A stretch of DNA of 63,293 nt from an uncultured Porphyromonadaceae bacterium (GCA_946414395.1 CAMKOE010000012.1:1-63293); one strand, 5' to 3'; shown: positions 48,565 through 58,023, numbered from the stretch's first letter. A program made the numbers and translations. Notes: generated by a model not told the origin, from the sequence alone.

Positions 48565-50811
48565 TTACTTCTTCTGTGAAGCGTAGAAGTTCATCAGGCA
48601 GCCCTCGGCGAGGATGGTGCGCTCGTCCTGGGTCAGGTTCTGGAAGAAGAGGTGCAGGTCATGCACGCCGTCGGCAGCGATAACCTTGGCATCAATCTCC
48701 TCCTTGCCGCTGATGATGGCCTCGCGGATGCCGGGCACAAATACCATGTCACCGGGGTTGTAGTTGAACTCAACATCGGGAGCGATGGTGAAGGGAACGA
48801 TACCCCAGTTGATACAGTTGCTGCGGTAGCGCTTGGTGGCATACTCGTAGCAGATGTTGGCGTCGCCGCCGAGCACCTTCTGGCAAGAAGCAGCCTGCTC
48901 ACGAGCAGAACCGTCACCAGGCTTGTGGGCAAATACACATGAGCCGAACGAGGTGTTGTCGGCGCTAGCACCAACCTTGGCCAGTGCGTCGAGCACGTGC
49001 TGCGGGCACTTGCCGTCGCGGCGCTCGTGATCCTGCTCCTGGATGCGCTTGCTCAGGCCTACGTACTCGGGCACGCGGCGTGACAGGGCAAACTCGGAGA
49101 GCTTCAGGGGGTTGGAGCGGTAGCTCGAGGTCTCACCGCTGGGGATCAACTCGTCGGTGGTGGTTACGCTGTCGTGGATAACGGCTGCCAGCTCGAGCAG
49201 CATGTTGTCCTCCATAGCATACATCTTGGGCCAGTCCTTGATGTTGGGACCGTAGCGCAGTTCGACGTCGGCCTCGGCCTTGCCAAAGCCGTAATATACG
49301 CGACGCTCATAGATCTTGGCGTCGTACTCGTAGGGCTTGTGGTCGTCGGTGTAGTCAACGTCGGTGGCAGCGGTGATGACGCCTCCGTTAGCAGCGGTGG
49401 CTGCAATCGAGCGGGCGTCCATCAGGGCAACCAGCGAGATCTGACCCTGGCCGGGCTTGGAACCCTCGCGGTTGGGGAAGTTGCGGGTGGTGTGGCGGAT
49501 CGACAGACCATTGTTGCTGGGAACGTCGCCTGCACCGAAGCAAGGACCGCAGAAGGCGGGCTTGATGATGGTACCGGTCTCGAGCAACTCCTCGACGATG
49601 CGCTGACGTACGGCTGCCATGTAGACGGGAACCGACTGGGGATAAGCGCTCATGGTGAAGTAGTCGTTACCGATGCTCTTGCCGCGCATGATGCTGGCAG
49701 CAGCGCTCAGGTTGTCATAGGTACCGCCCGAGCAACCAGCGATGATACCCTGGTCGGCCTGTACCTTGCCGTCCTTCATCACCTTGTCAACGAGGTCACA
49801 CTGTACCTTGTCGCCAAAGCGCTTCTTGGTGTCCTCCTCGACCTTGCGCAGGATCTCGACGGGATTGGCCTGCAACTCGTGGATGGTGAAAGCGTTGCTG
49901 GGGTGGTAGGGCAGGGCGATCATGCACTCCTGAGTGCTCAGGTCGATCTTGATCATGCTGTCATAGTAAGCAACCTCACCGGGCTGGAGAACCTTGAAGT
50001 CCTCGGGACGCTTGTGGATCTCGTAGTGGTGCTTAACCTCGTCATCAGTAACCCAGATTGAACTCAAGCAAGTGGTCTCGGTGGTCATGATGTCGATACC
50101 GTTACGGAAGTCGATGGGCAGGTTCTTCACGCCGGGGCCAGCAAACTCGAGCACCTTGTTCTTTACAAAGCCGCTCTCGAAGGTAGCCTTAACGAGCGAG
50201 ATAGCAACATCGTGGGGACCTACACCCTTGCGGGGAGCACCCTCCAACCATACCAGGACAACCTCGGGGGCGTTGATGTCCCAAGTGTTGCGCAGCAACT
50301 GCTTCACGAGTTCGCCACCGCCTTCGCCGACGCCCATGTTACCGAGCGAACCATAGCGGGTGTGGCTGTCGCTACCCAGGATCATGTTACCGCACTTCAC
50401 CATTGCCTCGCGGGCAAACTGGTGGATAACGGCCTGGTTGGCGGGAACGTAGATACCGCCATACTTCTTGGCTGCCGACAGACCGAACACGTGGTCGTCT
50501 TCGTTGATTGTGCCGCCGACGGCGCACAACGAGTTGTGGCAGTTGGTCATTGCGTAGGGCAGGGGGAACTTCTCGAGACCACTGGCGCGGGCGGTTTGGA
50601 TAATGCCCACGTAGGTGATGTCGTGCGACATCATCGCGTCAAAGCGGATGCGCATCTTCTTGCCCTTGCTGCCATCCACGTCGTGAGAGCGCAGGATGCC
50701 ATAGGTGATGGTGTTCTCACGAGCCTCGTCAGGCGTGGGAAGACCAGTTGCATCAGTGCGAATTTCGTTACCGTTGATTAAGTAAACTCCTTGTTTGATT
50801 AATTCTACCAT
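48565..50811 (-). CDS. acn: aconitate hydratase
   Basis: The 748-residue protein is a full-length aconitase. It shows MILGSDSHTRYGSLGNMGVG near residue 140. The three iron-sulphur cysteines sit in IAGCSGGTYD (near 355) and PAFCGPCFGAGD (near 420). The swivelling domain has TSFGSCVFAHKPGDGSAREQ and YRSNCINWGIVPF near the C-terminus. It interconverts citrate and isocitrate. It begins 33 bases after the CitC-CitG gene and is probably the last gene of the citrate lyase transcript, tying cleavage to the citrate-isocitrate step. Some relatives are annotated only as hydratase. Confidence 0.93.
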   Translation of the reverse strand: MVELIKQGVYLINGNEIRTDATGLPTPDEARENTITYGILRSHDVDGSKGKKMRIRFDAMMSHDITYVGIIQTARASGLEKFPLPYAMTNCHNSLCAVGGTINEDDHVFGLSAAKKYGGIYVPANQAVIHQFAREAMVKCGNMILGSDSHTRYGSLGNMGVGEGGGELVKQLLRNTWDINAPEVVLVWLEGAPRKGVGPHDVAISLVKATFESGFVKNKVLEFAGPGVKNLPIDFRNGIDIMTTETTCLSSIWVTDDEVKHHYEIHKRPEDFKVLQPGEVAYYDSMIKIDLSTQECMIALPYHPSNAFTIHELQANPVEILRKVEEDTKKRFGDKVQCDLVDKVMKDGKVQADQGIIAGCSGGTYDNLSAAASIMRGKSIGNDYFTMSAYPQSVPVYMAAVRQRIVEELLETGTIIKPAFCGPCFGAGDVPSNNGLSIRHTTRNFPNREGSKPGQGQISLVALMDARSIAATAANGGVITAATDVDYTDDHKPYEYDAKIYERRVYYGFGKAEADVELRYGPNIKDWPKMYAMEDNMLLELAAVIHDSVTTTDELIPSGETSSYRSNPLKLSEFALSRRVPEYVGLSKRIQEQDHERRDGKCPQHVLDALAKVGASADNTSFGSCVFAHKPGDGSAREQAASCQKVLGGDANICYEYATKRYRSNCINWGIVPFTIAPDVEFNYNPGDMVFVPGIREAIISGKEEIDAKVIAADGVHDLHLFFQNLTQDERTILAEGCLMNFYASQKK

Positions 50812-50844
50812 GATAAAATTTAAATGTTAATTGATATAGGGTTA

Positions 50845-52611
50845 TTAATTCAATATCGAGTGAATAAAAATTGTGAGCGCAACCATGTCGGCACTGCCGC
50901 CGGGCGAGATGTTGCGGGCGATGTAGTTGCGGTTCATCGCTTCCATGCCGGCTGTGCTGTAGTTGTCGTGCAGGTTCAGTGCCTCTTGCTTGACCTTCTG
51001 TGCCTCGTCATATCCCACGCGGTGGATGACGTTGGTGTCATCGAGTTGGCTCATGATGAGCAGCAGCAGGCGGTGACAGGCGGTCGTGGCGTCCTCGGCA
51101 AGATAGGCGCGATAGCAGGGCAACCACTCGGCGAACAACTGGTGGTAGCCAGCCTTGGCCAGGTCGAGGGCTCCCGTCACACGGTGCGCATTCACGGCGG
51201 TATTGCCGTGGGTGCCCGCCGTGGGGGTGAATTGCTCGGCGACCTGCATGATGAGTTCGCGCAGTTGCTTGCTGCCGACGATACCGTCACGGGCCATGCA
51301 CCATGAGGCTGCCAGCGTGGTCAGTCCCAGCGAGAACAGGGCGCCACGGTGAGTGTTCACGCCACCAGTGGCGTTGAGCATGCTCTTCTCGGCCTCGATG
51401 CCGATGTGGCGCACCACTTGGGCATCGGGTAATTCGTAATTTTCACCGCGGGTAAATCCTTCCAGCGCTAACTGGATGAAGAAAGGCCGCAATGCGTGGA
51501 TACTCCTGCTCATGATGGCCACATCCATGTCCTTGTGAGCCCCGTTGTCGTGGCGGTCCACCAGTCCGGGCTTGGGGGTGGTGTTGAGTTCGGCCTGGAG
51601 GGCGTCACATGCCAGGTGGGCAATCAAGTAGGGCTCGGTCGTCTTGGCAACAAGTGCCGCGGCATTGACCAGTGAGCCTTCATTCAGCGATTGACGCATG
51701 CGTGAGGCGCTCACGGGTTGCCCGTCCAGCGAGAAGCGCTCGATGGTCTTGACCGTGATGCCGTGCTGGGGTAACTGGTCCTGCATGAGGTGGTTGTAGC
51801 GGGCGGTCAAGGCATCGATGGGCTCACTGCCCACATAGCGCGTGCTCACGCCCAGGGCGGGAGCGATGTGGCGGGCAAACAGGTCCAGATCGAGCGTGAT
51901 GTGGGTGTCGGTGGCGTCGGTCACCTGCTTGAGGAAGTAGGTCGGGAAAGTCAACTCGCTGATGGCGTAGTCGCTTCCCTCTACCACGACAACGTTGTCC
52001 AAGTCCTTGCAGCCAGCCTGAATCATGGCCAGACGCTCGGCATAACTGAAGACGGAACGGTCCTCGCGCACGGCGATGACATAGAGCGTGGATGATTGCT
52101 CGGCGGCTCGATGGACCAGGTAGAGGTGACCCAGGGTGAACGGGTTGGCGTTCATCACGATGGCCGATGCGCCGTCGGCACGGTCACCGCGCATGCGGCG
52201 CAGGTAGTCGGTGTAGGCACCGATACCTTTCACGCCGTTTTCCATCAGGATGGCATGAGGTGCCCGGGCGAGCACTTTAAAGCCCATGCTCTCAAACACA
52301 TCGTGATTCTCGGGCTTGGTATAGACCTTAATGGTCTGGTGGCCCGACTGGGTGGCCATGCCGATGAGGTGGCTGATGAGCCTGTTGCTCAAGCCGGTCT
52401 CGCGGGCGGCTGGCCCCACGGCTATGCACTTGATGACATTGCCCTGCAGTCCCCCGCCGGCGATGATGTTGCCATCGTCGTCGGTGACAGCGGCATAGTA
52501 GTCCACGTCCTCCAGACGCAGGCCGCTGTCGGCGAGGAAGCGCTCGACCCGAGTCCTGTTGGACTTGAGCGAGAGCGGCATGTCGCTGATTTCAAAATTG
52601 TTATCGTACAT
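50845..52611 (-). CDS. citC-citG: fused citrate lyase ligase (CitC) and triphosphoribosyl-dephospho-CoA synthase (CitG)
   Basis: The 588-residue protein joins two citrate lyase activators. Residues about 1-330 are CitC: an acetyltransferase-like part (KCIAVGPAARETGLSNRLIS) and an adenylyltransferase part with VMNANPFTLGHLYLVHRAAE and SASRMRQSLNEG. CitC acetylates the CitD prosthetic group using ATP and acetate. Residues about 335-588 are CitG: TPKPGLVDRHDNGAHKDMDV, GVNTHRGALFSLG and SPGGSADMVALT. CitG makes the CoA-derived prosthetic precursor from dephospho-CoA and ATP. The start overlaps citX by 11 bases. CitG is more often free or fused to CitX, so this fusion is unusual. Confidence 0.9.
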   Translation of the reverse strand: MYDNNFEISDMPLSLKSNRTRVERFLADSGLRLEDVDYYAAVTDDDGNIIAGGGLQGNVIKCIAVGPAARETGLSNRLISHLIGMATQSGHQTIKVYTKPENHDVFESMGFKVLARAPHAILMENGVKGIGAYTDYLRRMRGDRADGASAIVMNANPFTLGHLYLVHRAAEQSSTLYVIAVREDRSVFSYAERLAMIQAGCKDLDNVVVVEGSDYAISELTFPTYFLKQVTDATDTHITLDLDLFARHIAPALGVSTRYVGSEPIDALTARYNHLMQDQLPQHGITVKTIERFSLDGQPVSASRMRQSLNEGSLVNAAALVAKTTEPYLIAHLACDALQAELNTTPKPGLVDRHDNGAHKDMDVAIMSRSIHALRPFFIQLALEGFTRGENYELPDAQVVRHIGIEAEKSMLNATGGVNTHRGALFSLGLTTLAASWCMARDGIVGSKQLRELIMQVAEQFTPTAGTHGNTAVNAHRVTGALDLAKAGYHQLFAEWLPCYRAYLAEDATTACHRLLLLIMSQLDDTNVIHRVGYDEAQKVKQEALNLHDNYSTAGMEAMNRNYIARNISPGGSADMVALTIFIHSILN

Positions 52612-53104
52612 AGTCCTTGATCAGTTTCTCGATGTGGGCCATGAGTTCCTCCTGGGTGTGGCTGTGGTTGCGCATGCACCAGCGTGACTCGTGGTCGCAC
52701 AACAGGCAACGCCGCGGTTCCCCGCCCACCTGCTGGCGGTTGATGGGTGTACCGTCGGCCCCCATGACATCAATGTCGAACAGCCGCCCTAACGGGTGGC
52801 TGTCTTCGATGTCACAAGTCACACGTTTGGCCTCGAGCGCTGGCAAGTCGGTAATGAGGTAAGCCTCATAGCCGGTCTCCAGGTCCCGGGCGCGTGTGGC
52901 CTGTACATGTTCGCCCAGCCGGTCCAGAATGGCCGTCAGGGCAGCCTGTGCGGTCACCACCGAGTAGAGATTACGCTTGACGCTGCCGGGCATCACCACC
53001 GTGAGGCACACCAGTGTGCCGCCGGGATGCTGCTGGAGCAACTGCTGTTGCAGGGCGTGACGGTTGTCACGGCTTTGCAGTAGGGCGTCGAGCGTAATCT
53101 CCAT
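52601..53104 (-). CDS. citX: holo-citrate lyase synthase (apo-CitD transferase)
   Basis: The 167-residue protein shows the CitX pattern: SVKRNLYSVV, ETGYEAYLITDLPALEAKRV, CDIEDSHPLGRLFDIDVMG and GGEPRRCLLCDHESRWCMRN. It transfers the triphosphoribosyl-dephospho-CoA group made by CitG onto the serine of CitD. It lies 36 bases after citF and overlaps the CitC-CitG gene by 11 bases, so all activation steps are translated from one message. Confidence 0.93.
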   Translation of the reverse strand: MEITLDALLQSRDNRHALQQQLLQQHPGGTLVCLTVVMPGSVKRNLYSVVTAQAALTAILDRLGEHVQATRARDLETGYEAYLITDLPALEAKRVTCDIEDSHPLGRLFDIDVMGADGTPINRQQVGGEPRRCLLCDHESRWCMRNHSHTQEELMAHIEKLIKDYVR

Positions 53105-53140
53105 CGCTAGTGTATATTTAGGTTAGGCTAAATGGGTTGA

Positions 53141-54679
53141 TTAGCCCACGATATTCCTGATAACATCCTGTACCGAGCCGTCGCGGTTCATCACCACGCC
53201 GACAACCTTGTCGCCGAAGGGCAGGGGAGCAGGATTGCCGATGATCGAGCGGGCCTTGGCAGCCAGGTCGTGGATGTCCACAATCTTCAGGCCGGCAGCC
53301 TCGAGGCGCTCCTTGATCTCGGGACGGTTGGGGTTAACGGCGATACCATACTCGGTAACGACAACGTCAACGTTGCTGCCCGGAGTGATCAGGGTGGTTA
53401 CCTCGTCAACGACGCAGGGGATGCGGCCGCGCAGCAGCGGGCAAACGATGACTGACAGGGCACTGTCCTGAGCGGTGTCGGGGTGACCGCCGATAGCGCC
53501 ACGGATGATACCGTCGCTGCCGACGAGCACGTTCACGTTAAAGTTCACATCAACCTCCAGAGCCGACAGGATGACGACATCCAGGAAGTGGGTAGCCGAA
53601 CCCGGCTCAAGCATGGCGGCATACTCGTTGGCCGACACGCACTTGTGCAACGGGTCGTTCATCAGCGACTCGGCAGCCACCTTGTCAAACGACTGAACGT
53701 CGATCAGACGGCCGATGAGGCCCTCCTGGTGCAGTTTCACCATGTGGCTGGTGATGCCGCCCAGTGCGAAACTGGCCTTGATGCCCTTGTCGATCATGCC
53801 CTGGCGCAGGTACTTGGTCACGGCCAGCGAAGCGCCGCCCGAACCGGTCTGCAGCGAGAAACCGTTCTCAAAGTATCCACTGTTCATCACCACCTTAGCA
53901 GCCTGCTTGGCCAGGAGGATGTCGCGGGGATTCTTGGTGTCGCGGATGGCACCCGAGGAAATCTTGCTCGAGTCACCCACCGAGTCAACGACAACGACAA
54001 ACTCGACGTCGGCCTCGCTGATGGCGTTGTGCTGGTTGGGGTAGTTCACCAGGTCATCGGTCAGGATGATGGTGTGGTCGGCATACTTGGCATCGGGCAG
54101 GGCATAACCCAGCGAACCGCAGATGCTCTTGGCATTCTCGCTGGTCGAGAAACCAGCAGCGTTGCCCATGGGGTCACATGACGAGGCGCCCAGGAAGGCG
54201 ACGTCGATGTGGAGTTCGCCGCTCTTGATGGCATAACCGCGTGAACCGTGGCTGCGGAAGATGACGGGCTTCTCCATCAGGCCATGCGATACCTCGGTAG
54301 CGAGGGCACCGCGCAGGCCGCTGGTGTGCAACTGGGTGATCACGCCGTTCTTGATGTGCTCGATGAGGGGCTCATGCACGTCGATAAGGCTCGACGATGC
54401 CAGCGTCAGGTTCTTGAAACCCATCTCGGCGAGTTTGGCAACTACCATGTTGATCACCTTGTCACCGCCGCGGAAGTGGTGGTGGAACGAGATGGTCATA
54501 CCGTCCTTCAGGCCGCTCTTCTTGATGGCTTCCTCGAGGGTCACCACCTTGTTGCACTTGTGCTGCAATTCAAAGCGGGGAGTAGGATCTTTCTTCACCT
54601 TGGAGTCGTTATAGACTGCCTTATTCATCTGCTTTGCAACCTCTGCAATCTGGGCTGCTCTATCTTTGATACTGTTCAT
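53141..54679 (-). CDS. citF: citrate lyase alpha subunit (citrate:acetyl-ACP transferase)
   Basis: The 512-residue protein has the CoA-transferase fold of CitF, with GMTISFHHHFRGGDKVINMV near residue 57, GASSCDPMGNAAGFSTSENA near 180 and GSGGASLAVTKYL near 275. It swaps citrate for acetate on the acyl carrier protein, giving citryl-ACP. It starts on the citE stop (4-base overlap). Length and motifs match family norms. Confidence 0.96.
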   Translation of the reverse strand: MNSIKDRAAQIAEVAKQMNKAVYNDSKVKKDPTPRFELQHKCNKVVTLEEAIKKSGLKDGMTISFHHHFRGGDKVINMVVAKLAEMGFKNLTLASSSLIDVHEPLIEHIKNGVITQLHTSGLRGALATEVSHGLMEKPVIFRSHGSRGYAIKSGELHIDVAFLGASSCDPMGNAAGFSTSENAKSICGSLGYALPDAKYADHTIILTDDLVNYPNQHNAISEADVEFVVVVDSVGDSSKISSGAIRDTKNPRDILLAKQAAKVVMNSGYFENGFSLQTGSGGASLAVTKYLRQGMIDKGIKASFALGGITSHMVKLHQEGLIGRLIDVQSFDKVAAESLMNDPLHKCVSANEYAAMLEPGSATHFLDVVILSALEVDVNFNVNVLVGSDGIIRGAIGGHPDTAQDSALSVIVCPLLRGRIPCVVDEVTTLITPGSNVDVVVTEYGIAVNPNRPEIKERLEAAGLKIVDIHDLAAKARSIIGNPAPLPFGDKVVGVVMNRDGSVQDVIRNIVG

Positions 54680-55581
54680 GCTAAGTCCTCCTTTGTCAAG
54701 ATGCCCGACGCGATGGCCAGGTCGATGGTACGTTGTGCTCTGATAACCACGGGGCGGTCAACCATTTTACCGTTGACGGCAATCACGCCACTGCCGCGCT
54801 TCTCGGCTTCCTTGATGGCGGCGATGATGGTCTTGGCCTTATCGATTTCCTTCTGCTTGGGTGCAAATACATCATTGACAACCTCGATCTGTCGAGGATT
54901 GATGATTGACTTGCCGTCAAAGCCCATAGCCTTGATCATCTCTACCTCACGACGGAAGGTGTCCATGTCGTTGAGGTTGCTGAACACGGTGTCGAGGGCG
55001 TCGATGCCGGCAGCGCGAGCAGCCGTCACGATGCACTGACGAGCCATTTGCAGTTCCATGCCGAAGAAGGGCGAGTCGCCCGTTGTGCGCTGAGCCTTCA
55101 GGTTAGCGCAGTAGTCCTCGGCGCCCAGGGCGATACCCATCATGCGCTTGCTGGCGGTAGCAATGGCATAGGCATTGAGTGCGCCCAGCGTGCTCTCGAT
55201 GGCGGCCATGATCTGGGTGCGGCCCACGCAGCCCAGTTCGGTCTCGACCTTGATGATTTCCTGTTCGAGTTCCACAACCTCCTCGGCGGTCTCGGTCTTG
55301 GGCATGCGGATGACGTGAACGCCAGCCTTTACCACGGCCTCAACATCCTTCTTGCCATAGGGGGTGTTCAGCGGATTGATGCGTACCACCATCTCGGTGT
55401 TGCCGTAGTCGATGGTCTTGAGTGCGTTGTGAACCAGCAGACGGGCTGCGTCCTTCTCGGCCATCGATACTGAATCCTCGAGGTCGAGCATAATTGAATC
55501 GGGACCGTAGATGTGAGCGTCGGCCATCATTCCCGGGTTGTTACCAGGGACAAACATCATTGTTCTTCTGAGTCGTTGCAT
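54676..55581 (-). CDS. citE: citrate lyase beta subunit (citryl-ACP lyase)
   Basis: The 301-residue TIM-barrel protein shows RTMMFVPGNNPGMMADAHIY at the start, IMLDLEDSVSMAEKDAARLL near residue 30 (metal-binding acidic pair) and VVRINPLNTPYGKKDVEAVV near 65. It cleaves citryl-ACP into oxaloacetate and acetyl-ACP with Mg2+. It lies 37 bases after citD and overlaps citF by 4 bases. Confidence 0.96.
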   Translation of the reverse strand: MQRLRRTMMFVPGNNPGMMADAHIYGPDSIMLDLEDSVSMAEKDAARLLVHNALKTIDYGNTEMVVRINPLNTPYGKKDVEAVVKAGVHVIRMPKTETAEEVVELEQEIIKVETELGCVGRTQIMAAIESTLGALNAYAIATASKRMMGIALGAEDYCANLKAQRTTGDSPFFGMELQMARQCIVTAARAAGIDALDTVFSNLNDMDTFRREVEMIKAMGFDGKSIINPRQIEVVNDVFAPKQKEIDKAKTIIAAIKEAEKRGSGVIAVNGKMVDRPVVIRAQRTIDLAIASGILTKEDLA

Positions 55582-55618
55582 AACAATTTTCTCGTTTTTA
55601 ATTGATGGTTAAGGTTAA

Positions 55619-55900
55619 TTAGTCGGCCCACACGTCCTTGCCGGTGGCGCGAACGGCAGCAGCCGTCACGCGAGCGCGGATGGTGCAGTCCAGGGCTCCC
55701 TTGTCCGTGGCTTTCACCTCGGCTTGGTCGATGCCCAGGCCCTGCAGGGTCTCGGTGATAACTTTCTTGATTTGGTCGCCAAACTGGTAGGCTACCGTGC
55801 TGTCAAGATCAATGTGCAGTCCAGCGTTGTCGTTGGGCGCAATCTGGATGAAAATGTCGCCGGATTCGAGTGTTCCGGCCATTGCCGTTTTGATCTCCAT
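55619..55900 (-). CDS. citD: citrate lyase acyl carrier protein (gamma subunit)
   Basis: The 93-residue protein (MEIKTAMAGTLESGDIFIQI) is CitD. Ser13 in GTLESGD is the attachment site of the triphosphoribosyl-dephospho-CoA group, and the rest (KATDKGALDCTIRARVTAAA) is typical. It carries acetyl and citryl groups between CitF and CitE. It is the first gene of the operon, about 75 bases behind the promoter at 55980. Confidence 0.95.
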   Translation of the reverse strand: MEIKTAMAGTLESGDIFIQIAPNDNAGLHIDLDSTVAYQFGDQIKKVITETLQGLGIDQAEVKATDKGALDCTIRARVTAAAVRATGKDVWAD

Positions 55901-55979
55901 TTGTTAGATTAAAAAACGTTTTTAAATATTAATAAAAGTTCGTTAATGTTGTCAGTTAGTTAGTTGCTTAAAAAGCGCT

Positions 55980-56010
55980 CAAAATTAGGCATTATTTTAT
56001 TACTGACAAA
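55980..56010 (-). promoter_or_regulatory. promoter of the citrate lyase operon
   Basis: Minus-strand TTTG (56007-56010), 19 bases, then TAATTTTG (55980-55987). No regulator gene or clear operator is seen nearby; the remaining spacer to 56136 is AT-rich with nothing recognisable. Confidence 0.65.
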
Positions 56011-56136
56011 ATATTTTTGGGATGATTTTTCGACACCTTTTGGGCATGGTGAACTGGCTAATTTTTAGGCGGTTTGAAAACCAAAGTTTTCATTGTTGAA
56101 AAGTGAAGAATGGGGTATTTTGTGTCGCTTTATCTT

Positions 56137-56697
56137 TCATTCTGTCGTTTTTGACTGTTTTCCTGCTTCTCTTTTGCAATGACGGCAATGGGGAGCATAT
56201 CCGGTGGCGGGCTCGGCGGCAATGCGGCTTTCCGCGTCGCCGTCAGCGTCGGTATAGGGGGCCGTCTTGCCGGCATGGTTGAGCACAATGTGGCTCAGGG
56301 CAAGGTCCAGGTCGCGCAGGGTGTCGTTGCGCCGTTTGGGCGTCAGTTGGCATTCCCACACCACGATGACGTTCCACCCCATGGCTTGCAGCAGTTCCTG
56401 GTTGCGCTTGTCCCGCTCGCGGTTGCGCTCAATCTTCTCTTGCCAGAACTGGGCGTTGGTCGAGGGGCGCCGCTTGTTGCAGTCATGCCCGTGCCAGAAG
56501 CATCCGTTCACCAGGATGACCGTTCTCCATTTCCTCATCACGATGTCGGGGCGTCCAGGCAATGACTTGACATACAGCCTATAACGGAACCCTTGGCGCC
56601 ACAACCAGCGGCGCACCACCAGTTCGGGCTTGGTGTCGCGACCCCTGATGCGGCTCATGCAGCGGTGCCGCTGCTCTGGTGTCATCCTGTCTGCCAT
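56137..56697 (-). CDS. vsr: very short patch repair endonuclease
   Basis: The 186-residue protein starts MADRMTPEQRHRCMSRIRGR. It carries the Vsr signatures RDTKPELVVRRWLWRQGFRY, LPGRPDIVM (catalytic Asp), VNGCFWHGHDC (zinc ligands) and WECQLTPKRR. Vsr nicks DNA at T-G mismatches left by deamination of 5-methylcytosine, normally beside a Dcm-type methyltransferase. No cytosine methyltransferase is in the window, so it is an orphan here. A C-terminal extension with CRHCKREAGK goes beyond the usual end. It is divergent from holB. Confidence 0.95.
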   Translation of the reverse strand: MADRMTPEQRHRCMSRIRGRDTKPELVVRRWLWRQGFRYRLYVKSLPGRPDIVMRKWRTVILVNGCFWHGHDCNKRRPSTNAQFWQEKIERNRERDKRNQELLQAMGWNVIVVWECQLTPKRRNDTLRDLDLALSHIVLNHAGKTAPYTDADGDAESRIAAEPATGYAPHCRHCKREAGKQSKTTE

Positions 56698-56830
56698 AAC
56701 AGTGCAAAATTACCATATTCCGGTCACATCTCATCATCGCGCTCCGATTTTTTTTTGATAGAAAATAGGGCGCGGTGTGGCTTTTTCTCAGGAATATGTT
56801 GTATCTTTACACCAATAAATAGATTGACAC

Positions 56831-57961
56831 ATGAAGTTCAGCGAAGTTTTAGGCAATCAACAGGCTGTGGAGCAGATTAGACGCATGATTGATAGCGATC
56901 GTTTGCCCCACGCCCTGTTGCTCTATGGAGACCCCGGCGTGCCCAAGTTGGGCCTGGCGATGGCTGCAGCCCAGTACCTGCATTGCAAGAACCATGTTGA
57001 CGGCGACTCTTGCGGGGTGTGCCCACTGTGCCGCCAGCACCAGTCGTTCAACCAGGTGGACACCCACTACAGTTTCCCGTTCACCAATAGCAAGGGAGAC
57101 AGCAGTTCGCCTTGTGATGCCGACGATTTTATGGACGAGTGGCGTAACTTTGTCACCCGTTATCCTGTCGAGGACTATCAAGCATGGCTCGGATTCCTGA
57201 AGAATGATAATGCTCAACCGCAGATTTTTGTCCGTGAGGCCGAGAGCATCATGCGCAAGATGACCCTGAGTGCCTATACGGCCAAGTATAAGGTCCTCAT
57301 CATGTGGCTGCCCGAGAAACTCAAGGAAGAAGCCGCCAACAAACTGTTGAAACTCATCGAGGAACCCTATGATGATTGCAAGTTCATCCTCGTCAGCGAT
57401 AACGAGAAGGGAATCCTGGGCACCATCTTGTCACGTTGTCAGCGCATCGAGTTGCGCAGGCCCTCGACGCCCATGGTGGCGCAGTATCTGGCCGACCGCT
57501 ATGGCATGGACATGCAGGAGGCGCTGGCACTGGCCGCTCCTGCCGACGGCAATGTCAATATGGCCGAGCGCCTGGTGCAGACGGGCAGCGAGTTCCATGA
57601 GTTCCGCGAACGCTTCATCGAGTTGATGCGCCTCTCCTACCAGCATGACCTGGCCAAACTCAAGTCCTGGAGTGATGTCATCGCCGACATGAAGCGTGAG
57701 AAGTCAAGGCGCTTTCTGGCCTATGCCGTTCGCCAGGTGAGGGAGAACTTCTTCTACAACCTGCACAACCCCGCCCTCAACTACCTCACGCGTGAGGAAG
57801 AGGCCTTCTCGACGCGATTCTCGCCGTTTATCAACGAGCGCAATGTCGAGGCCATCGTGGCCGAGATTGAGCGCGCCAGTGGCGACATCGCCGGCAACGG
57901 CAATGCCAAGATCGTGCTGTTTGACTTGGCCATACGCACGTCCATCCTCATCAGGAAATAA
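56831..57961 (+). CDS. holB: DNA polymerase III delta-prime subunit
   Basis: The 376-residue clamp-loader protein shows LGNQQAVEQIRRMIDSDRLP at the start, a degenerate P-loop LLYGDPGVPKLGLAM, a zinc-like CGVCPLCRQH and EEAANKLLKLIEEPYDDCKF near residue 170. The altered P-loop lacks the GKT ending, as in delta-prime subunits that do not hydrolyse ATP. It helps load the sliding clamp at the replication fork. The AddB-like gene follows after 62 bases. Confidence 0.92.
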   Translation: MKFSEVLGNQQAVEQIRRMIDSDRLPHALLLYGDPGVPKLGLAMAAAQYLHCKNHVDGDSCGVCPLCRQHQSFNQVDTHYSFPFTNSKGDSSSPCDADDFMDEWRNFVTRYPVEDYQAWLGFLKNDNAQPQIFVREAESIMRKMTLSAYTAKYKVLIMWLPEKLKEEAANKLLKLIEEPYDDCKFILVSDNEKGILGTILSRCQRIELRRPSTPMVAQYLADRYGMDMQEALALAAPADGNVNMAERLVQTGSEFHEFRERFIELMRLSYQHDLAKLKSWSDVIADMKREKSRRFLAYAVRQVRENFFYNLHNPALNYLTREEEAFSTRFSPFINERNVEAIVAEIERASGDIAGNGNAKIVLFDLAIRTSILIRK

Positions 57962-58023
57962 GAGAATAATAGGTTTTATCGGTGGGGTGGCTAGTCTGCC
58001 CCATTTTTCAGCAATAGATCATC

